Of a DNA stretch of 64,000 nucleotides, positions 55,417-64,000 are shown piece after piece (positions within the stretch are counted from its first letter, which is position 1; each line of letters starts with the position of its first letter). The notes under the pieces were generated by a model, which saw only the letters and a list, made by a program, of their open reading frames with translations, had not been told where the DNA came from and made no database searches. This stretch comes from CAZUSO01 sp964622775 (lineage in GTDB: Bacteria > Bacteroidota > Bacteroidia > Chitinophagales > Chitinophagaceae), in contig CAZUSO010000005.1 in NCBI GenBank assembly GCA_964622775.1, forward strand, positions 1 to 64,000. Reading direction: 5' to 3'. Made by a program: the position numbers and the translations under genes.

Positions 55417-56667
55417 TTATGCCGCTTTCGTCAAGGCTAATACCGCATGATCGATTTTCTGCTGTGCATATTCCACGGTAAGCCTGAATTCCCCCTTATT
55501 ATTGGCTGATGGTAATTCAAACATGGCATCTGTAAGGATCATTTCACAAATAGTCCGTAGTCCGCGTCCGCCTAACTTATAGGTGAACGCCTTATCCACC
55601 ATAAAGTCTAATGTGGCATCATCAACTTTCAGTTCAATATTTTCATACTCGAAAAGCCGTTTGTACTGGCGAATCAGGGCATTTTTAGGCTCGGTTAAAA
55701 TACGTTTCAGCGCGGCTTTGTCTAAGGGATTCAGGTAGGTGACTACCGGCAATCTGCCCAATAATTCGGGAATCAGGCCAAAGGTGCGCAGATCCTGAGA
55801 ATTTACATAACGTAACAGGTTCTGGCGCTCTATTTGATTGGCATGATCCACGCTTTTGAATCCAATGGTCGAAGCTTCCATTCGGCGTGCTATCATCTTG
55901 TCGATGCCTTCAAATGCGCCACCGCAGATGAATAAAATATTCTGGGTGTTAATCTTCAGCATCTTCTGATCCGGGTGTTTGCGTCCGCCTTGTGGTGGTA
56001 CCAGTACTTCAGAGCCCTCAAGCAGCTTCAATAAGGCCTGCTGAACTCCTTCCCCGCTTACGTCACGGGTGATGGATGGATTGTCGCTTTTCCTGCCGAT
56101 CTTGTCAATTTCATCAATATAAACAATGCCCTTTTCGGCTGCGGCCACATCGAAGTCGCAAGCCTGAAGGAGCCGGGACAAAATGCTTTCCACATCTTCC
56201 CCTACATAGCCGGCCTGCGTGAAAACAGTAGCATCGGCAATGGCAAACGGAACCTGAAGGATGCGAGCCACCGTTTTAGCTAAGAGTGTTTTACCCGTTC
56301 CTGTTTCTCCAACCATGATGATATTGGATTTTTCGATTTCCACATCATCGTCCTTAGGATGCAGCAGCCTTTTATAATGATTGTACATCGCTACCGCCAT
56401 TACCTTTTTGGCATCATCCTGGCCGATAATATACTGGTCTAAGAAGGATTTTATCTCCTTGGGCTTATAAACCTTATGTTTTTTGATATCGAATTTGTCG
56501 CGGTGCTTTTTGAGAGAAGGTGTATTTTCACTCAGCATCAGGTGGGCCTGTTCCACGCAATCGTCACAAATGTTTCCCTCACGTCCTGTGATCAATAAAT
56601 CCGCTTCGTCCTCTGTTTTTCCACAAAAGGAACACCGGGTTTTATTAGCGCTGTTTTGTTTTGCCAT
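55417..56667 (-). CDS. clpX: ClpX ATPase, unfoldase of the ClpXP protease
   Basis: 416 residues from the ATG at 56665-56667 (MAKQNSANKTRCSFCG); a longer frame reaching upstream overlaps the PorT-like gene and is not used. It has an N-terminal zinc-binding domain (CSFC ... CDDC), Walker A GETGTGKT, Walker B VYIDEIDKI, the pore loop GYVGEDVE and the RKHPDQK segment. It recognises and unfolds substrates for ClpP. clpP is not in the window. Confidence 0.96.
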   Translation of the reverse strand: MAKQNSANKTRCSFCGKTEDEADLLITGREGNICDDCVEQAHLMLSENTPSLKKHRDKFDIKKHKVYKPKEIKSFLDQYIIGQDDAKKVMAVAMYNHYKRLLHPKDDDVEIEKSNIIMVGETGTGKTLLAKTVARILQVPFAIADATVFTQAGYVGEDVESILSRLLQACDFDVAAAEKGIVYIDEIDKIGRKSDNPSITRDVSGEGVQQALLKLLEGSEVLVPPQGGRKHPDQKMLKINTQNILFICGGAFEGIDKMIARRMEASTIGFKSVDHANQIERQNLLRYVNSQDLRTFGLIPELLGRLPVVTYLNPLDKAALKRILTEPKNALIRQYKRLFEYENIELKVDDATLDFMVDKAFTYKLGGRGLRTICEMILTDAMFELPSANNKGEFRLTVEYAQQKIDHAVLALTKAA

Positions 56668-56707
56668 TATTAAAATTAAGAAATTATATGCTTTTAAATT
56701 TTTATGA

Positions 56708-57421
56708 TTATCCTTCCAGGTGAATGGATATGATGAACATCCTCGTTCGCATGCCGTCAATCGTGTTGGAAAGCGGAATGCCGGTGTCCTGATAATGCGA
56801 ATTTAAAAACCCCTGACTCACTTTGATTTCCGGAGAGAAGATGAAATTAGGATAAAAAAATTCAAATCCAACACCTATTTCCGCACCGATATCTATAGGG
56901 CTTACGCGCAACCACTCATCCTGCCGGCGGGAACGCGCATTGGCTGCGAGGTCATAGTCGAACTTGCCGCCGATCAATCCGTAAAACCGGAAATTATGGA
57001 TGCGGTCGCTTTTTATTTTCAATTGTAAAGGCAGGTTCAGATATATGGATTCAATGGAGCGATTTTCTTCCATATTATTCAGGTCAATGGTGCTGAGCCG
57101 TTTTTCTGAGAAAACCAACGCAGGGATGAACCGGATATCCAGCAATTTGTTCAGGCGCAGATTACCCATGATGCCCAAATTGAATCCGGGGCCGTAACCT
57201 GGTTGAACCATCTTGAACGTATCGTGCAATGCAAAGCTCTCGGTTTGTGAAATCCGGAAGGCCGAATAGTTGAATCCGAAGGTTATACCAAAATAGTAAA
57301 ACTTGCTGTCATGTTCGGGCATATTCGCCGGTTGGCGCTGGGCATTTGCCCTGCTGCCGGTCAAGGCCGTTGTAAGCAACAAAAGAATAAAAACAGGGAT
57401 ACTGAAAATGCGTTTTTTCAA
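56708..57421 (-). CDS. porT: PorT/SprT-like outer membrane protein (T9SS)
   Basis: About 237 residues. A signal peptide (MKKRIFSIPVFILLLLTT ... RANAQ) precedes a beta-barrel of eight or so strands (YYFGITFGFNYSAFRI, LGIMGNLRLNKLLDIRFIPAL, LNLPLQLKIKS). This matches PorT family proteins, an essential part of type IX secretion in Bacteroidota. TTG 57421 is chosen because it begins the signal peptide 14 bp after ubiE; an upstream ATG lies inside ubiE. Adjacency to ubiE/menG is common for porT. Two probable T9SS cargo proteins are encoded in this window. Confidence 0.75.
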   Translation of the reverse strand: MKKRIFSIPVFILLLLTTALTGSRANAQRQPANMPEHDSKFYYFGITFGFNYSAFRISQTESFALHDTFKMVQPGYGPGFNLGIMGNLRLNKLLDIRFIPALVFSEKRLSTIDLNNMEENRSIESIYLNLPLQLKIKSDRIHNFRFYGLIGGKFDYDLAANARSRRQDEWLRVSPIDIGAEIGVGFEFFYPNFIFSPEIKVSQGFLNSHYQDTGIPLSNTIDGMRTRMFIISIHLEG

Positions 57422-57434
57422 AATAAATACCAGA

Positions 57435-58166
57435 TTATTTTTGTGCAGTATAAAGGGTTGTAATTCCAAAAGTGAGTGGCTGTGCTTTAATATTTTTAAA
57501 ACCACTTTGCTTTAAAATGTTACAAAATTCGTGACCTTCCGGGAAAGTGGCTACCGATTCCGGTAAATACGTATAGGCGGTTGCATCTTTTGAAACCGCT
57601 TTTCCCAAATGCGGTAGTATGTAACGAAAATAGAACCGGTAAAATTGCTTAACGGGAAATTTTTTCGGATGCGAAAATTCCAGAATAGCCACCTTGCCGC
57701 CAAGGCGTAATACCCGGTTCATCTCCTGTAATCCCGATTGCACATGTTCAAAATTGCGCACACCATAGGCGCAGGTTATGGCATCGAACTGTTGATCTTT
57801 AAAGGGTAATTTTTCACTGTCGCCGTATTGCAGGTTGATGATATGCGCTAATTTTTTATCGGTAATTTTCCTTTTCCCGATTTGCAGCATGCCCTCAGAG
57901 ATGTCAATGCCGGTGATGTGCTCCGGCTTCAGCGCTAAAGCCGCCAGCGCCATATCCCCCGTTCCGGTGGCAACGTCCAATATTTGTCTGGGCTGTAGCG
58001 TACGAAGGCTGCTGACTGCTTTCTTACGCCATTTTTTATCAATGCCTGCAGATAAAAAATGATTCAGGAAGTCGTATTGCCCCGCAATACGATCAAACAT
58101 GCCCGCAATCTGTATTTTTTTAGGATCTGCCGCTCCGGGAATCGGGAGTACTGGGGTACTGTTCAT
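57435..58166 (-). CDS. ubiE: Demethylmenaquinone methyltransferase
   Basis: 243 residues. It transfers a methyl group from SAM in the last step of menaquinone synthesis (MenG function in this phylum). SAM-binding motif LDVATGTGDMALAAL, plus GIDISEGMLQIGK, CAYGVRNFEH and the family block FSAGIDKKWRKKAV-like start (NHFLSAGIDKKWRKKAV). ATG 58166 is preferred over a TTG three codons upstream. It is the first gene of a run with the porT-like, clpX and small-protein genes. Confidence 0.94.
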   Translation of the reverse strand: MNSTPVLPIPGAADPKKIQIAGMFDRIAGQYDFLNHFLSAGIDKKWRKKAVSSLRTLQPRQILDVATGTGDMALAALALKPEHITGIDISEGMLQIGKRKITDKKLAHIINLQYGDSEKLPFKDQQFDAITCAYGVRNFEHVQSGLQEMNRVLRLGGKVAILEFSHPKKFPVKQFYRFYFRYILPHLGKAVSKDATAYTYLPESVATFPEGHEFCNILKQSGFKNIKAQPLTFGITTLYTAQK

Positions 58167-58281
58167 AACCGGCAAAAATAAATCAACTCCCTGAATATAC
58201 CTGCTGCAAATTAATAATTAACTTATATTATTTGTTTGAGCCGGATTGTGTAATAAGCATTCCATTTTTTATTTTTACGAA

Positions 58282-59397
58282 ATGAATACTATTCACCCTG
58301 ATGACCGGAACCTGTTTTATCAAATTGCACTCAGCCGGGTCGAAAACATCGGCAATATATATGCGCAAAAATTATTGCAAATCTTTAAAACACCGGAAGC
58401 GGTATTTCAGGCATCAGCCAGAGATCTGATGCGTATCGGAGGCTTTGGTACCGTTCGGATCAGGTCGCTTAAAAAGCCGATTGATGAAAAGGCGGTTATT
58501 AAAGAAATTGCCTTTATCCGGAAGCACGGAATTGAAACCTGTTTCTGGTTGGATGACAACTATCCCAAACTGCTGCGAAGCTGTCCAGATGCACCATTGA
58601 TGCTTTTTTCCAGAGGCAGCCATTTGCTGCAATCAGGTAAGAATGTAGCCATTGTCGGAACCCGGAAAAATACCGACTATGGTTTGCGAATGACGGAAGA
58701 GTTGATTGATGGGCTGAAAGATATGGATGTGAATATCATCAGCGGCCTGGCTTATGGCATTGATGCCGTTGCGCACCGTTGCGCTCTGCGTTGCGGACTT
58801 CCGACTTTTGCTGTACTGGCGCATGGCCTGGACCGAATATATCCCCCGGCGCATAAAAGTATGGCTAAAGATATCATGAAACAAGGCACATTGATTACGG
58901 AATACCCCTCGGGAACGAGCCCGGATCGTCAGAATTTTCCTATGCGCAACCGAATTGTAGCCGGAATGTCTGATGTTGTCGTTGTAATGGAAACCGGGGA
59001 AAAGGGTGGGGCGATGATAACGGCAAAGCTGGCGGCCAGCTATAACCGGGAAGTGGCTGCATTTCCGGGACGCATCATAGATGCCAGTTCCACCGGATGC
59101 AATTATTTAATCAAAACGAATATTGCACAGTTGATTACTCATGCCGGAGATCTGCTGGAGATGATGAACTGGCAGCAGACTACTAACCGGAAAAGCGTTC
59201 AGGCAAAATTGTTTGCTCATTTATCAGCAGAAGAAATGTCCGTGGTGACGGCGCTTAAAGGCCAGGAATCTATGCATATTGATGAATTGACATTGCGTTC
59301 CGGCAAAAGCAATTCGGCATTAGCCTCCATCTTACTGACCCTCGAATTTCAAAATGTAGTGAAATCGCTTCCCGGAAAACGCTATCGTCTTTGCTGA
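58282..59397 (+). CDS. dprA: DNA-processing protein DprA
   Basis: 371 residues from the ATG at 58282. It loads RecA on incoming single-stranded DNA during natural transformation. N-terminal helix-hairpin-helix-like region (about 15-65), then the Rossmann-like DprA core (VAIVGTRKNTDYG, IISGLAYGIDAVAH, HGLDRIYPPAH, GTLITEYPSGTSP, RNRIVAGMSDVVVV) and a C-terminal winged-helix (about 305-370). No com genes are nearby. Confidence 0.94.
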   Translation: MNTIHPDDRNLFYQIALSRVENIGNIYAQKLLQIFKTPEAVFQASARDLMRIGGFGTVRIRSLKKPIDEKAVIKEIAFIRKHGIETCFWLDDNYPKLLRSCPDAPLMLFSRGSHLLQSGKNVAIVGTRKNTDYGLRMTEELIDGLKDMDVNIISGLAYGIDAVAHRCALRCGLPTFAVLAHGLDRIYPPAHKSMAKDIMKQGTLITEYPSGTSPDRQNFPMRNRIVAGMSDVVVVMETGEKGGAMITAKLAASYNREVAAFPGRIIDASSTGCNYLIKTNIAQLITHAGDLLEMMNWQQTTNRKSVQAKLFAHLSAEEMSVVTALKGQESMHIDELTLRSGKSNSALASILLTLEFQNVVKSLPGKRYRLC

Positions 59398-60026
59398 ATG
59401 GCATTAATTGCTATTCGTCGTTTTTTGTGCATTCACCTGAACTGATGTAAGTAAAAAATCAAAAGTAAAGACAGTAAAACAACTGATAACCAATATAATA
59501 TAATTTTACAATACAGACAAAACGCACGTAACTTAGCGCTAATAATAATTACTGTTGTCCGGCAAAAAATAAAAAAAATGCTGAAATCCTTATCTGCCCT
59601 TAGTTTCGGCAATTTTTCATGTAAACATATAAAAATATTTATTTATTTATAACAACCTATGACCCTATATGGTTAATTTTTATAAACTTAAAATCATATA
59701 ATAGATACGAGGCTGTCTAAAAAGTCAGTTTATTTCACACAAAGTGAACAAAGAATACAAAGTTTACAACATAGGCACATTAAAATGAGTATTTAATAGT
59801 TTTTATTTCTTTATATCTGTTGTGTTCTTTGTGTAAAATACCCTCTTAGACAGTCTCGTTGTTTAAAATTATTGTCGAATCAGGGAGGCCATTTTGTCGT
59901 CATATCGTAATGATTTTTGCTAATAAACTTTTGCTGCTGCGCATTTTTTATTAATTTTAAAAACGGGAATAGATCATATTTTAGGAACAACAGGTAATCA
60001 GACCAGAATCGTACATCACTTCACCA
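59398..60026. other. Intergenic region containing a MITE-like element
   Basis: No gene. The left part (59440-59700) is very AT-rich. The middle holds the inverted-repeat element 59708-59858. Nothing else structured was seen. Confidence 0.6.
59708..59858. mobile_element. MITE-like element, 151 bp, imperfect terminal inverted repeats
   Basis: The left end cgaggctgtctaaaa and the right end (cttagacagtctcg on the plus strand) are inverted copies. The match continues inward with gaps to cacacaaag/ctttgtgt, about 35 bp in all. The interior is short, AT-rich and non-coding. It fits a miniature element mobilised by a transposase elsewhere; the ends resemble those of some IS families but I do not assign one. 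No clear target-site duplication is visible. Confidence 0.65.
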
Positions 60027-60755
60027 ATGAAACAAAACGAAACGGAAAACGCTATACCGGAAAACGGGAAGGTAACTTCAGGAATTAAGCAATGGGCAGA
60101 AGACGACAGACCACGGGAGAAAATGATGCAAAAAGGGCAGGGTGTATTGAGTGATGCGGAACTGCTGGCTATCTTAATTCAAAATGGCACCCGGGAAAAG
60201 TCGGCGGTTGACGTGGCGCGGGAAATACTGGGTTTAGCCGGTAACAATCTCCACCGGCTGGCAAAAATGAGTCTGAAAGACTTCCAGCAAGTAAAAGGTG
60301 TCGGCGCTGCAAAAGCTATTACCCTGATGGCTGCATTGGAATTGGGTCGCCGGCGTCAGTCTGAAAAGGTGCTTGACCTTAAACCGATCCGGGACAGCCA
60401 TGCATTTGCCCAAATTCTGATACCCTTTATGCAGGATTTGTCCCATGAGATCTTTTATGTGTTATACCTTAACCGGGCCAATAAAATTATCCACCAGGAA
60501 ATGATTAGCCAGGGCGGAGTGGAAGCCACAGTTGCCGATGTCAGGATTATTATGAAAAATGCGCTGAGCTACCTGGCTACATCAATATGTATTGCACATA
60601 ATCACCCTTCCGGAAACCTGCAACCCAGCATGGCCGATAAAAAGCTGACGGAAAAGGTTCGGCAGGCAGCACAACTGCTGGACATTAAGCTATTAGATCA
60701 CATTATCATTGCCCAGCAGGACTACTTTAGTTTCCGGGATTCGGGATTATTATAA
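60027..60755 (+). CDS. radC: RadC/JAB-domain protein
   Basis: 242 residues. The N-terminal helix-hairpin-helix region (about 20-105; LSDAELLAILIQNGT, VKGVGAAKAITLMAALELGRR) is followed by a JAB metalloprotease-fold domain (about 120-242) with the metal motif AHNHPSGNLQPSMAD. Historically linked to DNA repair, but the true biochemical role is unresolved. It follows the MITE-like element and is followed by a Gfo/Idh gene on the same strand. Confidence 0.93.
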   Translation: MKQNETENAIPENGKVTSGIKQWAEDDRPREKMMQKGQGVLSDAELLAILIQNGTREKSAVDVAREILGLAGNNLHRLAKMSLKDFQQVKGVGAAKAITLMAALELGRRRQSEKVLDLKPIRDSHAFAQILIPFMQDLSHEIFYVLYLNRANKIIHQEMISQGGVEATVADVRIIMKNALSYLATSICIAHNHPSGNLQPSMADKKLTEKVRQAAQLLDIKLLDHIIIAQQDYFSFRDSGLL

Positions 60756-60818
60756 TTGACCTGAATTACAAATGCCGTATATTGCGTGCCTTTATTAAAG
60801 CAAAACGGTAATTTGGTT

Positions 60819-61808
60819 ATGCTAAAGATAGGGGTATTCGGGGCAGGACACTTAGGCAAGATTCATATCCAACAATGGAAAGCAATCCCTGGAATTGAGC
60901 TGGTAGGCTTTTATGATCCCGATGATGATAATGCCGCAACGGTCATTACAGAATATCATTTAAAAAGATATGTTGATATTGAAGCGCTCATTGAAGCGTC
61001 TCAGGCACTGGATATTGTGTCCACGACCACAGCTCATTTTGAAATAGCCAAAGCCTGCCTGCTGCATTCTCGTCATATATTTGTAGAGAAGCCGATGACG
61101 AACACCATGCAGGAGGCCAGGGAGCTGGTACAATTGGTGTCGGAGGCAGACGTGAAGTGCCAGGTGGGTCATGTAGAACGCTATAACCCTGCTTTCCGGG
61201 CTTTGAAGAATCAGTCGTTGAAGCCTATGTTCATTGAAACACACCGTTTGGCACAATTTAATCCGCGAGGTACAGATGTTGCTGTGATATTGGATTTGAT
61301 GATTCATGATATTGATATTATCCTGCATTTAGTAAATTCTCCGGTGCGTCGCATTGCAGCCAGTGGTGTGAGTATCGTAAGTGACTCTGCCGACATTGCC
61401 AATGCACGCATTGAATTTGACAACGGCTGCGTGGCTAATTTGACGGCGAGTCGTATTTCGCTGAAGAAAATGCGCAAGATGCGACTGTTTCAAAGCGATG
61501 CCTATATCGGAATTGACTTTCTGGAAAAGCAAACGGAAATCATCCGGATGAAGAAGGAAACGGATAGCAAAGGCTTTTTTGATTTTCCGATAGAGCTTGC
61601 AAATGGTGGGCGTAAGGTGATTTCCATAGAACATCCGGAAATAAAGCCTGCCAATGCAATACGGGAAGAGCTGGCTGATTTTGCTTATTCGGTTTTGGCC
61701 GATAAGCCGGTAAATGTAAGTGTGTTCGATGGTTTGAATGCGATGGAAGTAGCGCATAAAATTTTGGAAAAATTAGACAATCAGTTTAAAAAAGAAGCGA
61801 TGCCGTAG
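60819..61808 (+). CDS. Gfo/Idh/MocA-type oxidoreductase
   Basis: 329 residues from the ATG at 60819. The NAD(P)-binding Rossmann motif is GVFGAGHLGKIH, and the sugar-site motif EKPM follows at about residue 91. The C-terminal domain includes HDIDIILHLVNSPVRR. It oxidises or reduces a sugar or sugar-nucleotide; the substrate is unknown. Only 36 bp separate it from a sugar-phosphate transferase gene, which suggests a role in surface polysaccharide synthesis. Confidence 0.88.
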   Translation: MLKIGVFGAGHLGKIHIQQWKAIPGIELVGFYDPDDDNAATVITEYHLKRYVDIEALIEASQALDIVSTTTAHFEIAKACLLHSRHIFVEKPMTNTMQEARELVQLVSEADVKCQVGHVERYNPAFRALKNQSLKPMFIETHRLAQFNPRGTDVAVILDLMIHDIDIILHLVNSPVRRIAASGVSIVSDSADIANARIEFDNGCVANLTASRISLKKMRKMRLFQSDAYIGIDFLEKQTEIIRMKKETDSKGFFDFPIELANGGRKVISIEHPEIKPANAIREELADFAYSVLADKPVNVSVFDGLNAMEVAHKILEKLDNQFKKEAMP

Positions 61809-61844
61809 CAAGATGCCTGCAACGCGAATCCGGGAATTTAATTC

Positions 61845-63272
61845 ATGAAGTTAAGCGGTGACAAAAAAAGATCAATAAATGTATTGGTGTTGCTGGACTA
61901 CCTGACTGCGGTAATCGCCTGGTTGATTTTTTGGTTATACCGTCAGAAATATTTGAATCTTGTGGCTCCCGAATGGTATCCGCCTGACCGGGTATGGATT
62001 TTCCGGGATTACTTACTGGGCCTGGGTATCATTCCCGGATTCTGGATTGTTCTGTATTACCTGAGCGGAACCTATTTCGATCTGTACCGGAAATCGCGCT
62101 TAATAGAAATTTACCGCGGTATGATTAGCTGCATTATCGGATCTCTGTTGATTGGTATTGCAGCATTTGCCAATGATTCCGATAGCTTCAAATACTTTTT
62201 CCAACTTACGCTGTGGTATTTTTCAACCCACACCGTACTGCTTTTAGCCAGTCGTCTGTTGCTGCTGTCTATTGTGAAAAACAGATTGCGCCGTGGAAAA
62301 GTGACCTATAACACCCTGATCGTAGGCGGGAACGGTAAAGCTTCCAATGTATATGCCGAAATAAAAGGGAACCGGTATATTGTCGGAAATAAGATTACGG
62401 GCTTTGTCATTACAGATGAAGATGCGCCTCCCACGACTACGGAAGTGCCGGTACTCGGCGCATTGAAGGATTTGGAAAAAATAATTGATGATTATCAGAT
62501 TGAGGAAGTGATCATTGCGGTGGAATCATACGAGCATAAGCGATTAGAGCAGATATTGGTAAAGCTCAGCTATCGTGATGTGATTATTAAAGTCCTGCCG
62601 GATTTATATGATATTATTTCCGGATCGGTACGTACCAGCAATGTTTACGATCCTTTATTGATTACCATTCATCCCGAATTGCTTCCCGACTGGCAAAAGG
62701 TATGTAAAAGGGTGCTGGATATTCTGATAGCTATCATTGCTATGCTGATATTGTTGCCCGTTTATTTGTTTACCATCTTTAAAGTAAAGCTTTCCTCGAA
62801 AGGCTCTGTTATTTATCGTCAAAAAAGAGTTGGCCTTTTTGGCAAACCTTTCCATATCTACAAATTCCGCTCAATGTATATTGATGCGGAAAAAAACGGC
62901 CCCGCATTGTCCAGCGATGATGATCCCCGGATCACCAAATGGGGTAAAATAATGCGCAAATGGCGCATTGACGAGTTACCGCAGTTCTATAATATTATTA
63001 AGGGTGATATGTCCTTAGTAGGGCCGCGTCCGGAAAGGAAACATTTCATAGATATTATTACCCAAAGCCATCCGCACTATAAATACCTGCATCGGGTAAA
63101 ACCCGGTATTACCTCCTGGGGAATGGTGCAGTACGGCTACGCTGAAAATGTGCAGCAGATGATTGAACGGATGAAGTACGATTTGCTGTATATCGAAAAC
63201 TGCTCCCTGGCGCTGGATATGAAAATCATGCTTTATACCCTGAAGGTAATTTTTCAGGGAAGAGGGAAATAG
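61845..63272 (+). CDS. Polyprenyl glycosylphosphotransferase (exopolysaccharide initiating enzyme)
   Basis: 475 residues. Four or five N-terminal membrane helices (about 10-145), a Rossmann-like region (about 150-265: NTLIVGGNGKASNVYAEIKG), a further helix (about 285-305) and a C-terminal bacterial sugar transferase domain with YRQKRVGLFGKPFHIYKFRS, RKWRIDELPQFYNIIKGDMS and LVGPRPERKH. It transfers a sugar-1-phosphate to undecaprenyl phosphate to start a polysaccharide repeat unit at the inner membrane. No other polysaccharide genes follow; the next gene, leuS, is on the opposite strand. Confidence 0.92.
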   Translation: MKLSGDKKRSINVLVLLDYLTAVIAWLIFWLYRQKYLNLVAPEWYPPDRVWIFRDYLLGLGIIPGFWIVLYYLSGTYFDLYRKSRLIEIYRGMISCIIGSLLIGIAAFANDSDSFKYFFQLTLWYFSTHTVLLLASRLLLLSIVKNRLRRGKVTYNTLIVGGNGKASNVYAEIKGNRYIVGNKITGFVITDEDAPPTTTEVPVLGALKDLEKIIDDYQIEEVIIAVESYEHKRLEQILVKLSYRDVIIKVLPDLYDIISGSVRTSNVYDPLLITIHPELLPDWQKVCKRVLDILIAIIAMLILLPVYLFTIFKVKLSSKGSVIYRQKRVGLFGKPFHIYKFRSMYIDAEKNGPALSSDDDPRITKWGKIMRKWRIDELPQFYNIIKGDMSLVGPRPERKHFIDIITQSHPHYKYLHRVKPGITSWGMVQYGYAENVQQMIERMKYDLLYIENCSLALDMKIMLYTLKVIFQGRGK

Positions 63273-63320
63273 CCTTGTTTAAATCCAGCTTGTTTTCATG
63301 CCACGCATTTTTTCGGAAAA

Positions 63321-63348
63321 AACCAAGCCTGCGACACCAGGCTTGGTT
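63321..63348 (-). terminator. Terminator of leuS
   Basis: aaccaagcctg pairs perfectly with caggcttggtt around 6 nt. On the minus strand it is followed by ttttccg, so it serves the incoming leuS transcript. It also lies just past the transferase gene on the plus strand. Confidence 0.75.
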
Positions 63349-63384
63349 GCAATAGGTTTTGAAACTGATTTGATTGGTAATTTT

Positions 63385-64000
63385 TTACACCACAACATTA
63401 ATCATCCTCCCCTTTACATAAATGAATTTTTTGAGCGGCTTCCCTTCCATCCATTTCTGAACAATTTCATTTTGGAGCACTTCCAGCTCAATAAAACCTT
63501 GTTCGGCATCTAATGGAAATTCCAGCTCCGTGCGTGCTTTGCCGTTAATGGCTATGGGATAAACCTTGGTGTTATCCACGGTATATTGCGCATCCCAGTT
63601 TGGGAAATCAGCTGACACTACAGTTCCGGAATTACCGGATTCCTGCCAGAGAAATTCAGCCAGATGCGGTGCAAATGGCGACAGTAACCGTATCAGGGGA
63701 TTCAGGATAGCTTTTTTATGACAATGAAGCTCCGTCAAATCATTGACGCAAATCATAAATTGACTCACGGCCGTATTGAAGGAAAATTTTTCCACATCTT
63801 CCCCGATCTTTTTGACCGTCTTATGCAACACTTTCAGCTCTGCCGGATCAGCTTCATCTTCATTCATGATGCAGCCATGCCGCTCATCGTAGAACAGCCG
63901 CCAGAGCTTCTTCAGGAAGCGGTGGACCCCTTCAATGCCTTTGGTATCCCAGGGTTTGCTCATTTCAACAGGGCCGAGGAACATCTCGTACATACGGAAG
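63385..64000 (-). CDS. leuS: Leucyl-tRNA synthetase, C-terminal part (cut by window edge)
   Basis: The frame stays open to the window edge; 205 codons are visible, reading leftward from 64000. The segment is the anticodon-binding and C-terminal domain of LeuRS: MYEMFLGPVEMSKPWDTKGI, GVHRFLKKLWRLFYDE, LSPFAPHLAEFLWQE and the end FIYVKGRMINVVV. The catalytic HIGH/KMSKS half lies outside the window. Confidence 0.93.
   Translation of the reverse strand, partial: FRMYEMFLGPVEMSKPWDTKGIEGVHRFLKKLWRLFYDERHGCIMNEDEADPAELKVLHKTVKKIGEDVEKFSFNTAVSQFMICVNDLTELHCHKKAILNPLIRLLSPFAPHLAEFLWQESGNSGTVVSADFPNWDAQYTVDNTKVYPIAINGKARTELEFPLDAEQGFIELEVLQNEIVQKWMEGKPLKKFIYVKGRMINVVV

Overview
This 64 kb stretch comes from a Bacteroidota chromosome, most likely a Chitinophagales-like (Sphingobacteriia/Chitinophagia) member. 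The evidence is the gene content: TonB-dependent receptors with CarboxypepD-type N-terminal domains, a PorT-like type IX secretion (T9SS) protein plus two probable T9SS cargo proteins with C-terminal sorting domains, DUF4270 and DUF4345 proteins, a short GT5 glycogen-synthase-like protein, a Bat-type operon, and promoters of the Bacteroidota type (TTTG-N19/20-TAnnTTTG). Starts often lack a clear Shine-Dalgarno and several are TTG or GTG. I found no rRNA, tRNA, CRISPR array or prophage.

Layout. 1-880: tail of an unidentified gene, then repeat-rich intergenic DNA. 881-5405: a decayed and an intact TPR adenylate cyclase in tandem, then an HD-domain protein and a YitT-type membrane protein. 5628-8754: a PaaY-like hexapeptide protein, a GH3-family adenylating enzyme and PaaD. 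9201-19422 (minus): rpoB without rpoC or rplL, a rhodanese-thioredoxin protein, rpsO, clpC and a FUSC-type membrane protein. 19678-20426: an IS5-type transposase fragment next to a broken Crp/Fnr regulator. 20780-25389: a tandem DUF3494 (ice-binding fold) T9SS cargo protein and a TonB-dependent receptor. 25456-31673: prfB, panC, the short GT5 protein, a DUF4270 lipoprotein and glmS. 31749-35256: a TonB-dependent receptor divergent from a DtxR/MntR-type regulator with a perfect palindrome in the shared promoter region, then DUF4345. 35257-36135: gene-poor DNA with hairpin repeats. 36136-40566: a small membrane protein and a shortened Bat operon (MoxR, DUF58, BatD-like, VWA). 41149-54780: a 2752-residue modular surface protein and a TamB-like protein. 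55120-58166 (minus): ubiE/menG, porT-like, clpX and a small protein. 58282-63272: dprA, a MITE-like element, radC, a Gfo/Idh oxidoreductase and a sugar-phosphate transferase. 63385-64000: the end of leuS.

Connections. The PorT-like protein would take part in the secretion route used by the DUF3494 protein and the giant adhesin. The cyclase and HD protein may form a nucleotide signalling unit. The palindrome between the DtxR-type regulator and the TonB receptor is the clearest regulatory circuit: it sits between the -33 and -7 elements of the receptor promoter. The most unusual organisational feature is rpoB standing alone with its own consensus promoter and its own hairpin terminator. No single large undescribed system is evident. 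The best leads are the metal-repressor/receptor circuit, the isolated rpoB, the two-subtype repeat block of the giant adhesin and the PaaY/GH3/PaaD group.
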